A DNA stretch of 50,334 nucleotides, taken from Aureimonas ureilytica (GTDB lineage Bacteria > Pseudomonadota > Alphaproteobacteria > Rhizobiales > Rhizobiaceae). The position numbers were made by a program, and so were the translations under genes. Positions within the stretch are counted from its first letter, which is position 1; the number at the start of each line of letters is the position of its first letter. Under the pieces are notes generated by a model. The model saw only the letters and a program-made list of their open reading frames with translations. It searched no databases and was not told where the DNA came from. Location: the NCBI RefSeq assembly GCF_001475935.1, contig NZ_LDQA01000053.1:1-50334 (forward strand). The letters run 5' to 3'. Below are positions 8,272 through 16,413 of this stretch, piece after piece.

Positions 8272-9180
8272 ATGCAGATCCGCTCGCTGATCTATTTCTA
8301 CGAACTCGTTCGCGCCAAATCCATGCGGCAGGCGGCCCAGCGCCTCAACGTCGCGCCCACCGCGATCAGCCGGCAAGTCGCCAATCTCGAGCATCATTTC
8401 GGCACGCCGCTGGTGGATCGGGACTCGCGCGGCATCCGCCTGACGGCGGCGGGCGAGCTTCTGGCCGAGCGCCTGTCGCGCACGCTGCGCGATCTCGATC
8501 AGGTCGCGGTCTTCATCGACGATCTCAAGGGTCTGCGCCGGGGCGAGGTGAAGATCGTCACCAACGGCGCGCTCACCACGAGCATCCTCACCCCGGCCGT
8601 CGCCTCGTTCAGCGCGCTCTATCCCCAAGTCTCCTTCGACATTCGCATTCTGAGCGCCAACGACGCCATCGAGCGGCTGGTTCTGGCGGAAGCCGACATC
8701 GCGCTCACCATGTTCACGCCCGCCCATCCCGATGTGGTGGAGCGCCTCAGCGGCGCGGTGGAGAACATGGTGATCGTCGCCCCGCATCATCCGCTGGCGA
8801 AGCTCCCGCATGTCTCGCTCGCGGAGCTGGCCCAGTTTCCCCTCGCGATCCCCGACGAGAGCTTCGGCGCGCGCCGGGCGCTGGAGGAGAGCGCCGCGCA
8901 GGCGGGCGTCGATCTCAACCGCCTCTTCGTCACCAACTCGATCGAAATTCAGAAGGAGCTCGGCCGCCGGGGCGCGGCGGCGCTGATCCTGCCCGCGCTC
9001 GCCGTGGCGCGCGAAATGGCGCTGGGCGAATTGTGCGCCATTCCGATCCGGGGCGGCTGGCAGATCCGCGCGCGGTTGGCCCTCTCGGTGACGCGCGACC
9101 GCTCCCTTCCCTTTGCCGCAGCCAAGCTCCTCAGCCATCTGGAGCAGCATCTCCACGACCTTCTGGGCAAGGACGGATAG
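8272..9180 (+). CDS. LysR family transcriptional regulator
   Basis: A LysR regulator of 302 residues from the ATG at 8272, or 306 from an in-frame ATG at 8260. The helix-turn-helix is at about residues 5-62 (SLIYFYELVRAKSMRQAAQRLN...AISRQVANLEHHFG), followed by the periplasmic-binding-like effector domain. It follows the dehydrogenase gene on the same strand and precedes a peptide-type ABC transporter operon. An intrinsic terminator at 9310-9333 separates it from the transporter, so it is not simply co-transcribed. It may regulate the transporter and amidase genes. The effector is unknown. Confidence 0.88.
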   Translation: MQIRSLIYFYELVRAKSMRQAAQRLNVAPTAISRQVANLEHHFGTPLVDRDSRGIRLTAAGELLAERLSRTLRDLDQVAVFIDDLKGLRRGEVKIVTNGALTTSILTPAVASFSALYPQVSFDIRILSANDAIERLVLAEADIALTMFTPAHPDVVERLSGAVENMVIVAPHHPLAKLPHVSLAELAQFPLAIPDESFGARRALEESAAQAGVDLNRLFVTNSIEIQKELGRRGAAALILPALAVAREMALGELCAIPIRGGWQIRARLALSVTRDRSLPFAAAKLLSHLEQHLHDLLGKDG

Positions 9181-9504
9181 GCCAGCGCTCGGCGGCATCG
9201 TTCAAGGCGTCGTCGAAGAAGCGGCGTGCCATCTCCCCGTAACACATCTCTGATCTGACTTGCCGCGCTCGCCAGGACGCTGGTGCGCGAACGCGCTCGG
9301 CATCCCGCGAAGGCGCGCAAAGCGCCCCTTTTTCGTCCGAGACCGCGCCCGGCGGCGGCGCGTGGGTGCCCTCGCTTGATCGTGTATCGATTTCCGCTAC
9401 ACCCCAAGCCAGAAATAGACATAGCCGAAACAGTCGCGACATTGTTCACTTGCGACCGGGTGCCACGCGGCCAGCGGCCGAAACGATCTTGGAGGGATTC
9501 GGTC
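9181..9504. other. Intergenic region between the LysR gene and the transporter operon
   Basis: This 324-bp stretch has no convincing gene. It contains the LysR terminator at 9310-9333. After that comes a less GC-rich leader (about 9380-9460) that probably carries the transporter promoter, then a ribosome site (TTGGAGGGATT) before the binding-protein ATG at 9505. No clear sigma-70 hexamers could be assigned. Confidence 0.5.
9310..9333 (+). terminator. Rho-independent terminator downstream of the LysR gene
   Basis: The stem GGCGC/GCGCC (9312-9316 with 9322-9326), extended by AAGG/CCTT, encloses loop GCAAA and is followed by TTTTT (9329-9333). It is oriented to stop transcription coming from the LysR gene at 8272-9180. 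Confidence 0.7.
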
Positions 9505-11022
9505 ATGCTCATATCCAGGCGTCATCTCGCTCAGCTTCTGGGCGGAGCGGTGCTCCTGTCGGGGATGGCGATGTCCGGGCTTGCCCCCGCGCAGGCCGCC
9601 CCGCGCACCGACCTCGTGCTGGGCATGACCACCGAGCCCGCCGGCCTCGATCCGACGATCGCCGCGCCCGTTACGATCGGTCAGGTCACTTGGCAGAACA
9701 TCTATCAGGGCCTCGTTCGGATCGACCGCGACGGCAAGGTGCAGCCGCAGCTGGCCGAAAGCTGGACCATCTCGCCCGATGGCCTGACCTATACGTTCAA
9801 GCTGCGCTCGGGCGTCACCTTCCACGATGGCGAGGCCTTCAACAGCGCGGCCGCCAAGTTCTCGCTGGACCGCGCGCGCGGCGACAGCTCGGTGAACCCG
9901 CAGAAGCCGTTCTTCTCGGTGATCGAGACCGTGGATGCCCCCGATGCGGGCACGCTGACCCTTCGCCTGAAGCGCCCATCCAGCAATCTTCTCTATTGGC
10001 TCGGCTGGCCGGCGGCGGTCATGGTGCCGCCCAAGGCCGCCGACACGCTCAAGACCAATCCGGTCGGCACCGGCCCCTTCCGCTTCGAAAGCTGGACCAA
10101 GGGCGACCGGGTGGTTCTGAAGAAAAACGCCGATTATTGGGACAAGGCGGGCGCCGCCGGCCTGGAACAGGTCACGTTCCGCTTCATCGGCGACCCGCAG
10201 GCCCAGCTCGTCGCGATGCAGTCGGGCGATGTGGACGCCATCCCGCTCTTCGCCGCGCCCGAGCTGTTCACCCAGCTCCAGAAGGACGAGCGCTTCACGA
10301 CGGAAGTCGGCCAGACCGAGATGAAGGTCGTGGCGGGCATGAACAGTGCCAAGAAGCCCTTCTCCGACCCGCGCGTGCGCCAGGCGCTGATGATGGCGGT
10401 GGATCGCAACATGCTGATAGAGGGCGCTTATTCGGGCTTCGGCACGGCCATCGGCAGCCACTACACGCCCAACGACCCCGGCTACAAGGACCTGACCTCG
10501 GTCTACCCTTACGACCCGGCCAAGGCCAAGGCGCTGCTCGCGGAAGCGGGCTATGACGGAACGCTGGCCTTCACCATCAAGGCCCCGCAGATGGCCTATG
10601 CCACGCGCTCGGCCGAGATCATGCAGGCCATGTTCGCCGAAATCGGCGTGACCATGACCATCGAGCCGACGGAGTTTCCCGCGCGCTGGGTAGCCGACGT
10701 GTTCACGGCCAAGAATTTCGACATGACGATCATCGCCCATGCCGAGCCGATGGACGTCGCGATCTATTCGCGGCCCAACTATTATTTCGGCTACCACAAC
10801 CCCGTCCTCGACGCCGCGATCACCAAGGCCGAGCAGGCGACCAGCGAAGACGAACGCCTTGCAGCCTATGGCGAGGTGCAGACGATCCTGGCGACCGACG
10901 TGCCGGCTCTCTACCTCTTCGTCATGCCCAAGCTCGCCGTCTGGAAAGCCGGGCTCGAAGGCTTCTGGACCAACGAGCCGATCCCCTCCAACGATCTGAC
11001 ACAGGTTCGCTGGACCCAGTAA
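9505..11022 (+). CDS. ABC transporter substrate-binding protein, peptide/opine/nickel family (DppA-like)
   Basis: Periplasmic receptor (solute-binding protein family 5) of a dipeptide-type importer, 505 residues. The N-terminus has SRRHLAQLL, a twin-arginine-like motif, then a hydrophobic stretch and the cleavage context APAQA-AP near residue 32, so export by Tat or Sec is expected. Family landmarks are LVLGMTTEPAGLDP, QPQLAESW and TGPFRFESW. The ATG at 9505 follows GGAGGGATT at good spacing. It heads an operon of two permeases, two ATPases and an amidase. The amidase suggests uptake of an amide, peptide or opine-like compound, but the ligand cannot be read from the sequence. Confidence 0.9.
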   Translation: MLISRRHLAQLLGGAVLLSGMAMSGLAPAQAAPRTDLVLGMTTEPAGLDPTIAAPVTIGQVTWQNIYQGLVRIDRDGKVQPQLAESWTISPDGLTYTFKLRSGVTFHDGEAFNSAAAKFSLDRARGDSSVNPQKPFFSVIETVDAPDAGTLTLRLKRPSSNLLYWLGWPAAVMVPPKAADTLKTNPVGTGPFRFESWTKGDRVVLKKNADYWDKAGAAGLEQVTFRFIGDPQAQLVAMQSGDVDAIPLFAAPELFTQLQKDERFTTEVGQTEMKVVAGMNSAKKPFSDPRVRQALMMAVDRNMLIEGAYSGFGTAIGSHYTPNDPGYKDLTSVYPYDPAKAKALLAEAGYDGTLAFTIKAPQMAYATRSAEIMQAMFAEIGVTMTIEPTEFPARWVADVFTAKNFDMTIIAHAEPMDVAIYSRPNYYFGYHNPVLDAAITKAEQATSEDERLAAYGEVQTILATDVPALYLFVMPKLAVWKAGLEGFWTNEPIPSNDLTQVRWTQ

Positions 11023-11068
11023 GGGCCCGGCGGACCCAAGCCACCCTCTCAAGCTCCGGCAGGCCCTC

Positions 11069-12022
11069 ATGCTCGGTCTCTTGGCACGGCGCATCGTCGG
11101 CCTCGTCTCGACGCTTCTCGTCGTCTCGTTCCTGATCTTTCTGGCCATGAATGTCCTGCCGGGCGACCCGGCGGCGGTCATGCTCGGCACCTCGGCGCAG
11201 CCCGACACGCTGGCGGCGCTGCGCAGCCAGATGGGGCTGGACGCGCCTATGCTGGTGCGCTTCGGTCGCTGGATCTCAGGCGCGCTGACGGGCGATTTCG
11301 GGGTGTCCTATACCTACGGCGTGCCGGTGGCCGGGCTGGTCGGCGAGCGGCTTCTGGTCACCCTGCCGCTGGCCGCGCTCTCGACCTTTCTCGCACTTCT
11401 CGTCTCGATCCCGCTCGGCGTCACGGCGGCCGCTCATCAGGGCCGCTGGCGGGACGCGCTGGTCACGGTCCTCACGCAGGGCAGCGTCGCCCTGCCGAAT
11501 TTCTGGATCGGCCTTCTCCTGATCCTCGTCTTCGCCTCCGGCCTCGGCTGGATGCCGGCGGGCGGCTTTCCCGGTTGGCAGGCAGGCGCCCTCCCCGCGC
11601 TTGCGGCCCTTCTTCTGCCCGCCGTCGCGCTGGCCCTGCCGCAGGCGGGCATTCTCACCCGCGTCACCCGCGCGGCGGTTCTGGATGTCCTCAACGAGGA
11701 TTTCGTGCGCACCGCGCGCGCCAAGGGGCTGGACCGGCGCTGGGCGCTCTGGCGCCATGTCGTGCCGAACGCGCTGCTGCCCGTCGTCACCATGCTCGGG
11801 CTCCAGTTCACCTATCTCGTCGCCGGCTCGGTGCTGGTGGAAAACGTGTTCGGCCTGCCGGGGCTCGGGCGTCTGGCCTATCAAGCCTTTTCGCAGCGCG
11901 ATCTGATCGTGATGCAGAGCGTCGTCCTGTTTCTCGCCGGCCTCGTGATCGTGGTGAACTTCCTCGTGGACATGGCCTATCTCGCGCTCGATCCGCGCCT
12001 GCGCTCGGGAGCGGCCCGATGA
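11069..12022 (+). CDS. ABC transporter permease, DppB-like
   Basis: First membrane subunit of the peptide-type importer, 317 residues. The N-terminus (ARRIVGLVSTLLVVSFLIFLAMNVLPGDPA) is the family hallmark, with about six membrane segments predicted from the hydrophobic runs. The coupling (EAA) loop is seen in VRTARAKGLDRRWALWRHVVPNALLP. It starts 46 bp after the binding-protein gene and ends in a 4-bp ATGA overlap with the next permease. Confidence 0.92.
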   Translation: MLGLLARRIVGLVSTLLVVSFLIFLAMNVLPGDPAAVMLGTSAQPDTLAALRSQMGLDAPMLVRFGRWISGALTGDFGVSYTYGVPVAGLVGERLLVTLPLAALSTFLALLVSIPLGVTAAAHQGRWRDALVTVLTQGSVALPNFWIGLLLILVFASGLGWMPAGGFPGWQAGALPALAALLLPAVALALPQAGILTRVTRAAVLDVLNEDFVRTARAKGLDRRWALWRHVVPNALLPVVTMLGLQFTYLVAGSVLVENVFGLPGLGRLAYQAFSQRDLIVMQSVVLFLAGLVIVVNFLVDMAYLALDPRLRSGAAR

Positions 12023-12879
12023 GCGCCGCCGCCATGTCGAAGACAGCGCCCTTGGCGGCGTCTCGCCGCCTCTCCCCGCGCCTCGTGGCGGGCAGCGCGA
12101 TCGTCGGTCTCCTGATCGCGATGGCGCTCGTGTCCCTCGTCTGGACGCCGGCCTCCCCCACCCGCATGGCCATCGCCCAGAAGCTGAAGGCCCCGCTGGA
12201 GGTCGGCCTCTTCGGCACCGATCAGTTCGGGCGCGATGTCCTGTCGATCCTGATGGTGGGCGCGCAGAATTCGCTGAGCGTCGCCGCGCTCGCCGTCGCG
12301 CTCGGCACGGTGGGCGGCACGCTGGTCGGGGTTTCGGCGGCGGCCTGCCGGGGGCGGGTCGAAGACCTCCTCATGCGGGCCTGCGACGTCATCTTCGCCT
12401 TTCCGCCCATCGTCTCGGCCATGATGCTGGGCGCGCTGCTCGGGCCGGGGCGGCTGACGGCGATTGCCGCCATTGCCGTCTTCATGGTGCCGGTCTTCGC
12501 GCGCGTCACGCGCTCCACCGCGCTGCAGGTCTGGTCGCGGGATTATATCCTGGCCGCGCGCGGCGCGGGCAAGGGCACGCTCGGCATCACCTTCGCCCAT
12601 GTCCTCCCCAACATCGCCAGCCAGATCATCGTGCAGGTGACGATCCAGCTCGGCCTGGCCATTCTCACCGAGGCCGGCCTCTCGTTTCTCGGGCTCGGCG
12701 CGCCGCCGCCGACGCCGAGCTGGGGGCGGATGCTGGCCGATGCGCAGGTCCAGATGGTCGCCGCCCCCTGGCTCGCCATCGTTCCCGGCACCACGATCGC
12801 GCTGGCCGTGCTTGGCCTGAACCTCCTCGGCGACGGCTTGCGCGACCTTCTCGACCCCAGACGGACTCTCGGCCGATGA
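12019..12879 (+). CDS. ABC transporter permease, DppC-like
   Basis: Second membrane subunit of the importer, 286 residues. It has the N-terminal extension and first membrane helix of DppC proteins, followed by GTDQFGRDVLSILMVGAQNSL. The EAA coupling loop is SRDYILAARGAGKGTLGITFAHVLPN, and LSFLGLGAPPPTPSWGRML is a DppC signature. It overlaps the genes on both sides by ATGA, so the subunits are translationally coupled. Confidence 0.92.
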   Translation: MSAAAMSKTAPLAASRRLSPRLVAGSAIVGLLIAMALVSLVWTPASPTRMAIAQKLKAPLEVGLFGTDQFGRDVLSILMVGAQNSLSVAALAVALGTVGGTLVGVSAAACRGRVEDLLMRACDVIFAFPPIVSAMMLGALLGPGRLTAIAAIAVFMVPVFARVTRSTALQVWSRDYILAARGAGKGTLGITFAHVLPNIASQIIVQVTIQLGLAILTEAGLSFLGLGAPPPTPSWGRMLADAQVQMVAAPWLAIVPGTTIALAVLGLNLLGDGLRDLLDPRRTLGR

Positions 12880-13856
12880 ATGCGCCCCTGCTTGCCGTCG
12901 AATCCCTCGCCATCGACATGGCCCGCCCCGGCCAGACGCCGCTGCGCATCGTCAACGACCTGTCCTTCGAGCTGGAACGCGGCCAGACGCTCGGCATCGT
13001 CGGCGAATCCGGCTCGGGCAAGTCGATGCTCTCCCTCGCCCTGATCGGTCTTCTGCCGGGCAACGCCATCACCACCGGCTCGGTCCGCCTCGACGGGCAG
13101 GAGCTTCTGGGCCTCGACGACCGGGCGCTCTGCGCTGTCCGGGGCCGGCGGATCGGCATGATCTTTCAGGAGCCGATGACGGCGCTCAACCCGGGGATGC
13201 GGGTGGGTGATCAGATCGCCGAGGGTCTGGTGCGCACGCGCGGCCTGTCGCGCACCGAGGCCCGGCCGCGCGTGCTGGAGCTTCTGGAGCGGGTGCGCAT
13301 TCCCGACGCGCGCCGGCGCATCGACGCCTATCCGCACGAAATGTCCGGCGGCCAGCGCCAGCGCATCGGCATCGCCATCGCGCTGGCCCTCGAGCCCTCG
13401 ATCCTTCTGGCCGACGAGCCCACCACCGCGCTCGATGTCACCGTGCAGGCCGAAATTCTCGATATCGTCGCCGAACTCGTGCGCGAAAGCGGCATGGGGC
13501 TGATCCTCGTCAGCCACGATCTCGGCGTCATCGCGCGCGCGACCGAGCGGATGCTGGTGCTCTATGCCGGCACGCGCCTCGAAGACGGCGCGACCGCCGA
13601 GCTGCTGCGCCGGCCCGCCAACCCCTATACGTCGGGCCTCCTCAAGGCGATGCCCCGGCGCATGGCCCCCGGCGAGCGTCTCTTCACCATTCCGGGCGGC
13701 GTTCCGCCGCTCACCGACCTGCCGCCCGGTTGCCGCTTCGCGCCGCGCTGCGAGGCCCGCATCGACGCCTGCGAGGCGGGCGAGCCGCGCTGGCGCAACC
13801 TGTCGGAGCGGCATGGCGTGCGCTGCATCCGCGCCGGCGAGGAGGTGGCACGATGA
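12876..13856 (+). CDS. ABC transporter ATP-binding protein, DppD-like
   Basis: One of two ATPases of the peptide-type importer, 326 residues. Walker A is GESGSGKSML (about residues 46-55), the signature motif is MSGGQRQRIGIA, and Walker B is ILLADEPTTALD. The C-terminal oligopeptide-transporter extension has the cysteine-containing PPGCRFAPRCEARIDAC, which in this family can bind an iron-sulfur cluster. It is coupled to both neighbours by 4-bp overlaps. Confidence 0.92.
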   Translation: MNAPLLAVESLAIDMARPGQTPLRIVNDLSFELERGQTLGIVGESGSGKSMLSLALIGLLPGNAITTGSVRLDGQELLGLDDRALCAVRGRRIGMIFQEPMTALNPGMRVGDQIAEGLVRTRGLSRTEARPRVLELLERVRIPDARRRIDAYPHEMSGGQRQRIGIAIALALEPSILLADEPTTALDVTVQAEILDIVAELVRESGMGLILVSHDLGVIARATERMLVLYAGTRLEDGATAELLRRPANPYTSGLLKAMPRRMAPGERLFTIPGGVPPLTDLPPGCRFAPRCEARIDACEAGEPRWRNLSERHGVRCIRAGEEVAR

Positions 13857-14908
13857 GCGCTTCGCTTGCCCTGACCGTGCCGCTTCTGGCGCTTCGGGAC
13901 GTCGTGCGCGATTACGGCTCCGGCCTCGCCGGACGCAGCGCGTCGCTTCGGGCCGTCGATGGCGTGTCGCTGACCGTGGAAAAGGGCGAGATCGTCGGCA
14001 TTGTCGGTGAAAGCGGCTGCGGAAAATCGACGCTCGCGCGCGTCGTCGCCGCGCTCGACCGGCCGACCTCGGGCGAGGTCCTCCTGAACGGCGAAGACCT
14101 CGTGACGATGGACAAGCGCGCGCTGCTGCGCCGGCGCGACCGCTTCCAGATGGTGTTCCAGGACCCCTACGGCTCGCTCGATCCGCGCCGGCGCATCGGC
14201 TGGTCGGTGGCCGAGCCGCTGGGCGTCCTCACGCCGCGCCTGTCCAAGGCCGAGACCGAACGGCGCGTGGCCGAGATGCTGGAAGCGGTCGGTCTCAAAG
14301 CCACCGACGCCACGCGCTTCCCGCACGAGTTCTCCGGCGGCCAGCGCCAGCGCGTCGCCATCGCGCGCGCGCTCGTCACCCGGCCTGATCTCGTGATCGC
14401 CGACGAGGCGGTCTCCGCACTCGATCTCTCCGTTCAGGCGCAGGTTCTGAACCTCATTCTCGACCTGCGCGAGCGCACCGGCGCCGCCTTCCTGTTCATC
14501 ACCCACAATCTCTCGGTGGTGGAAGCCATCTGCGACCGGGTGGCGGTCATGTATCGCGGGCGGATCGTGGAAAGCGGCGCGACGGGCGAGGTGTTCGAAG
14601 CCCCCCGCCATCCCTATACGCGCCTGCTGCTCGCCGCCGAGCCCGGCCGCGCCGGCATGGCCCTGGATCGCGAAGAAAAGTCTCCGCCGTTTCCGGCCGA
14701 GCCGGGCGACTGGAACGGCTGCGCCTTCCGGCCGCGCTGCGTCGAGGCGACGGAGACCTGCCGGCGCGAGGCCCCGGCCCCGATTGAAATCGTCCCGGCC
14801 GACATCGCCCCCGCTCCCCGGCCCGTGGACTGGCGGGCCGCCTGCCATCACGCGCGCGCCACGCCGCCGCCGGCCCCGGCCGGCGACCTTGCGGCCCCTC
14901 GATCCTGA
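13853..14908 (+). CDS. ABC transporter ATP-binding protein, DppF-like
   Basis: Second ATPase of the importer, 351 residues. Walker A is GESGCGKSTLARVV, the signature is [15 protein letters not shown], and Walker B is LVIADEAVSALD. Walker B has Ala-Val where the partner has Pro-Thr, which is common in DppF proteins. The C-terminal extension contains GCAFRPRCVEATETC. The start at 13853 overlaps the DppD stop by ATGA; the longer in-frame start at 13730 would overlap DppD by 127 bp and is unlikely. A 22-bp gap leads to the amidase gene. Confidence 0.91.
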   Translation: MSASLALTVPLLALRDVVRDYGSGLAGRSASLRAVDGVSLTVEKGEIVGIVGESGCGKSTLARVVAALDRPTSGEVLLNGEDLVTMDKRALLRRRDRFQMVFQDPYGSLDPRRRIGWSVAEPLGVLTPRLSKAETERRVAEMLEAVGLKATDATRFPHEFSGGQRQRVAIARALVTRPDLVIADEAVSALDLSVQAQVLNLILDLRERTGAAFLFITHNLSVVEAICDRVAVMYRGRIVESGATGEVFEAPRHPYTRLLLAAEPGRAGMALDREEKSPPFPAEPGDWNGCAFRPRCVEATETCRREAPAPIEIVPADIAPAPRPVDWRAACHHARATPPPAPAGDLAAPRS

Positions 14909-14930
14909 TTCCGAAAAGAGCCTGCCAGAG

Positions 14931-16340
14931 ATGACCTCCCTTCTCGACCTCACCGCGAGCGAACTCCTGCGCCGGTTCCGCGACCGATCGCTTTCCCCGC
15001 TGGACTATTGGCAGGCCGTGGAGCAGCGGATCGAGGCGTTCGAACCTGACGTCGCCGCGCTCTGGGCCTATGATCCCGACACCGCGCGAGAGGAGGCCCG
15101 CGCCTCCACCGAGCGCTGGGCGCGCGGCGCGCCGGCCGGGCCGCTCGACGGCATCCCGGTCTCGGTCAAGGAACTGATCGCGACGCGCGGCCTCGGCGTG
15201 CCGCTCGGCACCGCCGCGACCGTCTTGGAGCCCGCCGAGGTGGATGCGCCCGCAGCGGCGCGCCTTCGCGAGGACGGGGCGATCATCTTCGCCAAGACGA
15301 CCTGCCCGGACTACGGCATGTTGTCCTCCGGCCTGTCGTCCTTCCACAAGCTGTCGCGCAATCCGTGGAACCTCGCGCTCAATCCGGGCGGGTCGAGTTC
15401 CGGGGCGTCGGCCGCGGCGGCGGCGAGCTACGGCCCGTTTCATGTGGGCACCGATATCGGCGGCTCCATCCGGCTGCCGGCGGGCTGGACGGGCATTTTC
15501 GGCCTCAAGCCGAGCCAGGGGCGCATTCCCGTCGATCCCTATTATGTCGGCCGCTGCATCGGCCCGATGACGCGCACCGTGGAGGACGCGGCGCTGATGA
15601 TGGCCTCCCTGTCCCGCCCCGACTGGCGGGACGGCACGAGCCTGCCGCCCGAGGCGATCAGCTGGACCGATATCGAGAATGTCGACGTGTCTGGCCTGCG
15701 CGTCGGGGTCATGATGGATGCCGGCTGCGGCCTTCCCGTCGAGCCCGAAATCGAAGAGGCCGTGCGCGAGGCCGCGCGCTGGTTCGAGGAGGCGGGTGCC
15801 CGCGTCTTCGACGTGAAGCCAGTCCTGACGCGCGAGATGCTGGACGGGCTCGACGCGTTCTGGCGCGCGCGCTTCTGGGGCCAGATGCTGAAGCTGGAGG
15901 ACGCCCGGCGCGCCCTGATTCTGCCCTATATTCTCGAATGGGCCGAGGCGGGCGCGGAGATCAGCGGGGTGGAGGCGGTCCGGGGCTTCGACCAGACCAT
16001 GGCCATGCGCAAGAGCTGCGGCGCGCTGTTCCAGAGCGTCGATATCGTGCTCTCGCCGACCAACCCGATCGTCTCCTACCCGGCCGAATGGCCCTCGCCC
16101 ACCAACGACCCGCAGCGGCCCTTCGAGCATATCGCCTTCACGGTTCCCTGGAACATGTCGGACCAGCCAGCGGCCTCGGTGAATTGCGGCTTCGCGGCGA
16201 GCGGAATGCCGATCGGTCTCCAGATCGTCGGCCCCCGCTTCGCCGACCTGACGGTGCTCCAGATGTCGCGCTTCGTGGAAACCCGACGCGGCGCGATGCC
16301 GAAATGGCCGGAACCCGCCTCGCTCGAAGCGGTCGCCTGA
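14931..16340 (+). CDS. Amidase, amidase-signature family
   Basis: Hydrolyses an amide bond to a carboxylate plus ammonia or an amine. The 469-residue protein has the amidase signature with its Ser-cisSer-Lys triad: Lys80 in VSVKELIATRG, the GGSSSGAS loop at 153-160 (Ser155/Ser156) and nucleophile Ser179 in GTDIGGSIRLP. No signal peptide is seen, so it acts in the cytoplasm. It starts 22 bp after the DppF-like ATPase in the same orientation and is probably the last gene of the transporter operon. It would then cleave the imported compound. A GatA role is unlikely because gatB and gatC are absent and the context is catabolic. Confidence 0.9.
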   Translation: MTSLLDLTASELLRRFRDRSLSPLDYWQAVEQRIEAFEPDVAALWAYDPDTAREEARASTERWARGAPAGPLDGIPVSVKELIATRGLGVPLGTAATVLEPAEVDAPAAARLREDGAIIFAKTTCPDYGMLSSGLSSFHKLSRNPWNLALNPGGSSSGASAAAAASYGPFHVGTDIGGSIRLPAGWTGIFGLKPSQGRIPVDPYYVGRCIGPMTRTVEDAALMMASLSRPDWRDGTSLPPEAISWTDIENVDVSGLRVGVMMDAGCGLPVEPEIEEAVREAARWFEEAGARVFDVKPVLTREMLDGLDAFWRARFWGQMLKLEDARRALILPYILEWAEAGAEISGVEAVRGFDQTMAMRKSCGALFQSVDIVLSPTNPIVSYPAEWPSPTNDPQRPFEHIAFTVPWNMSDQPAASVNCGFAASGMPIGLQIVGPRFADLTVLQMSRFVETRRGAMPKWPEPASLEAVA

Positions 16341-16413
16341 GGCGGCTCACGCCGCCTGGCCGGGCGATGCCGGGAGCGCACTGATCTCGGGTGATCTCCA
16401 TCAGGTAAGCGCC

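Noticed and set aside
9427-9440. CCGAAACAGTCGC resembling the end of the MITE-like element
   Set aside because: Only about 12 bases match, with no partner arm or target-site duplication nearby. Chance similarity is the simpler explanation.
9397-11208. Minus-strand open frame of 603 codons
   Set aside because: It is a shadow of the peptide-type binding protein and has no recognisable domain.
16341-16356. GGCGGC-TCAC-GCCGCC hairpin after the amidase stop as a terminator
   Set aside because: The stem is perfect but has no T run on either strand, so an intrinsic terminator cannot be claimed.
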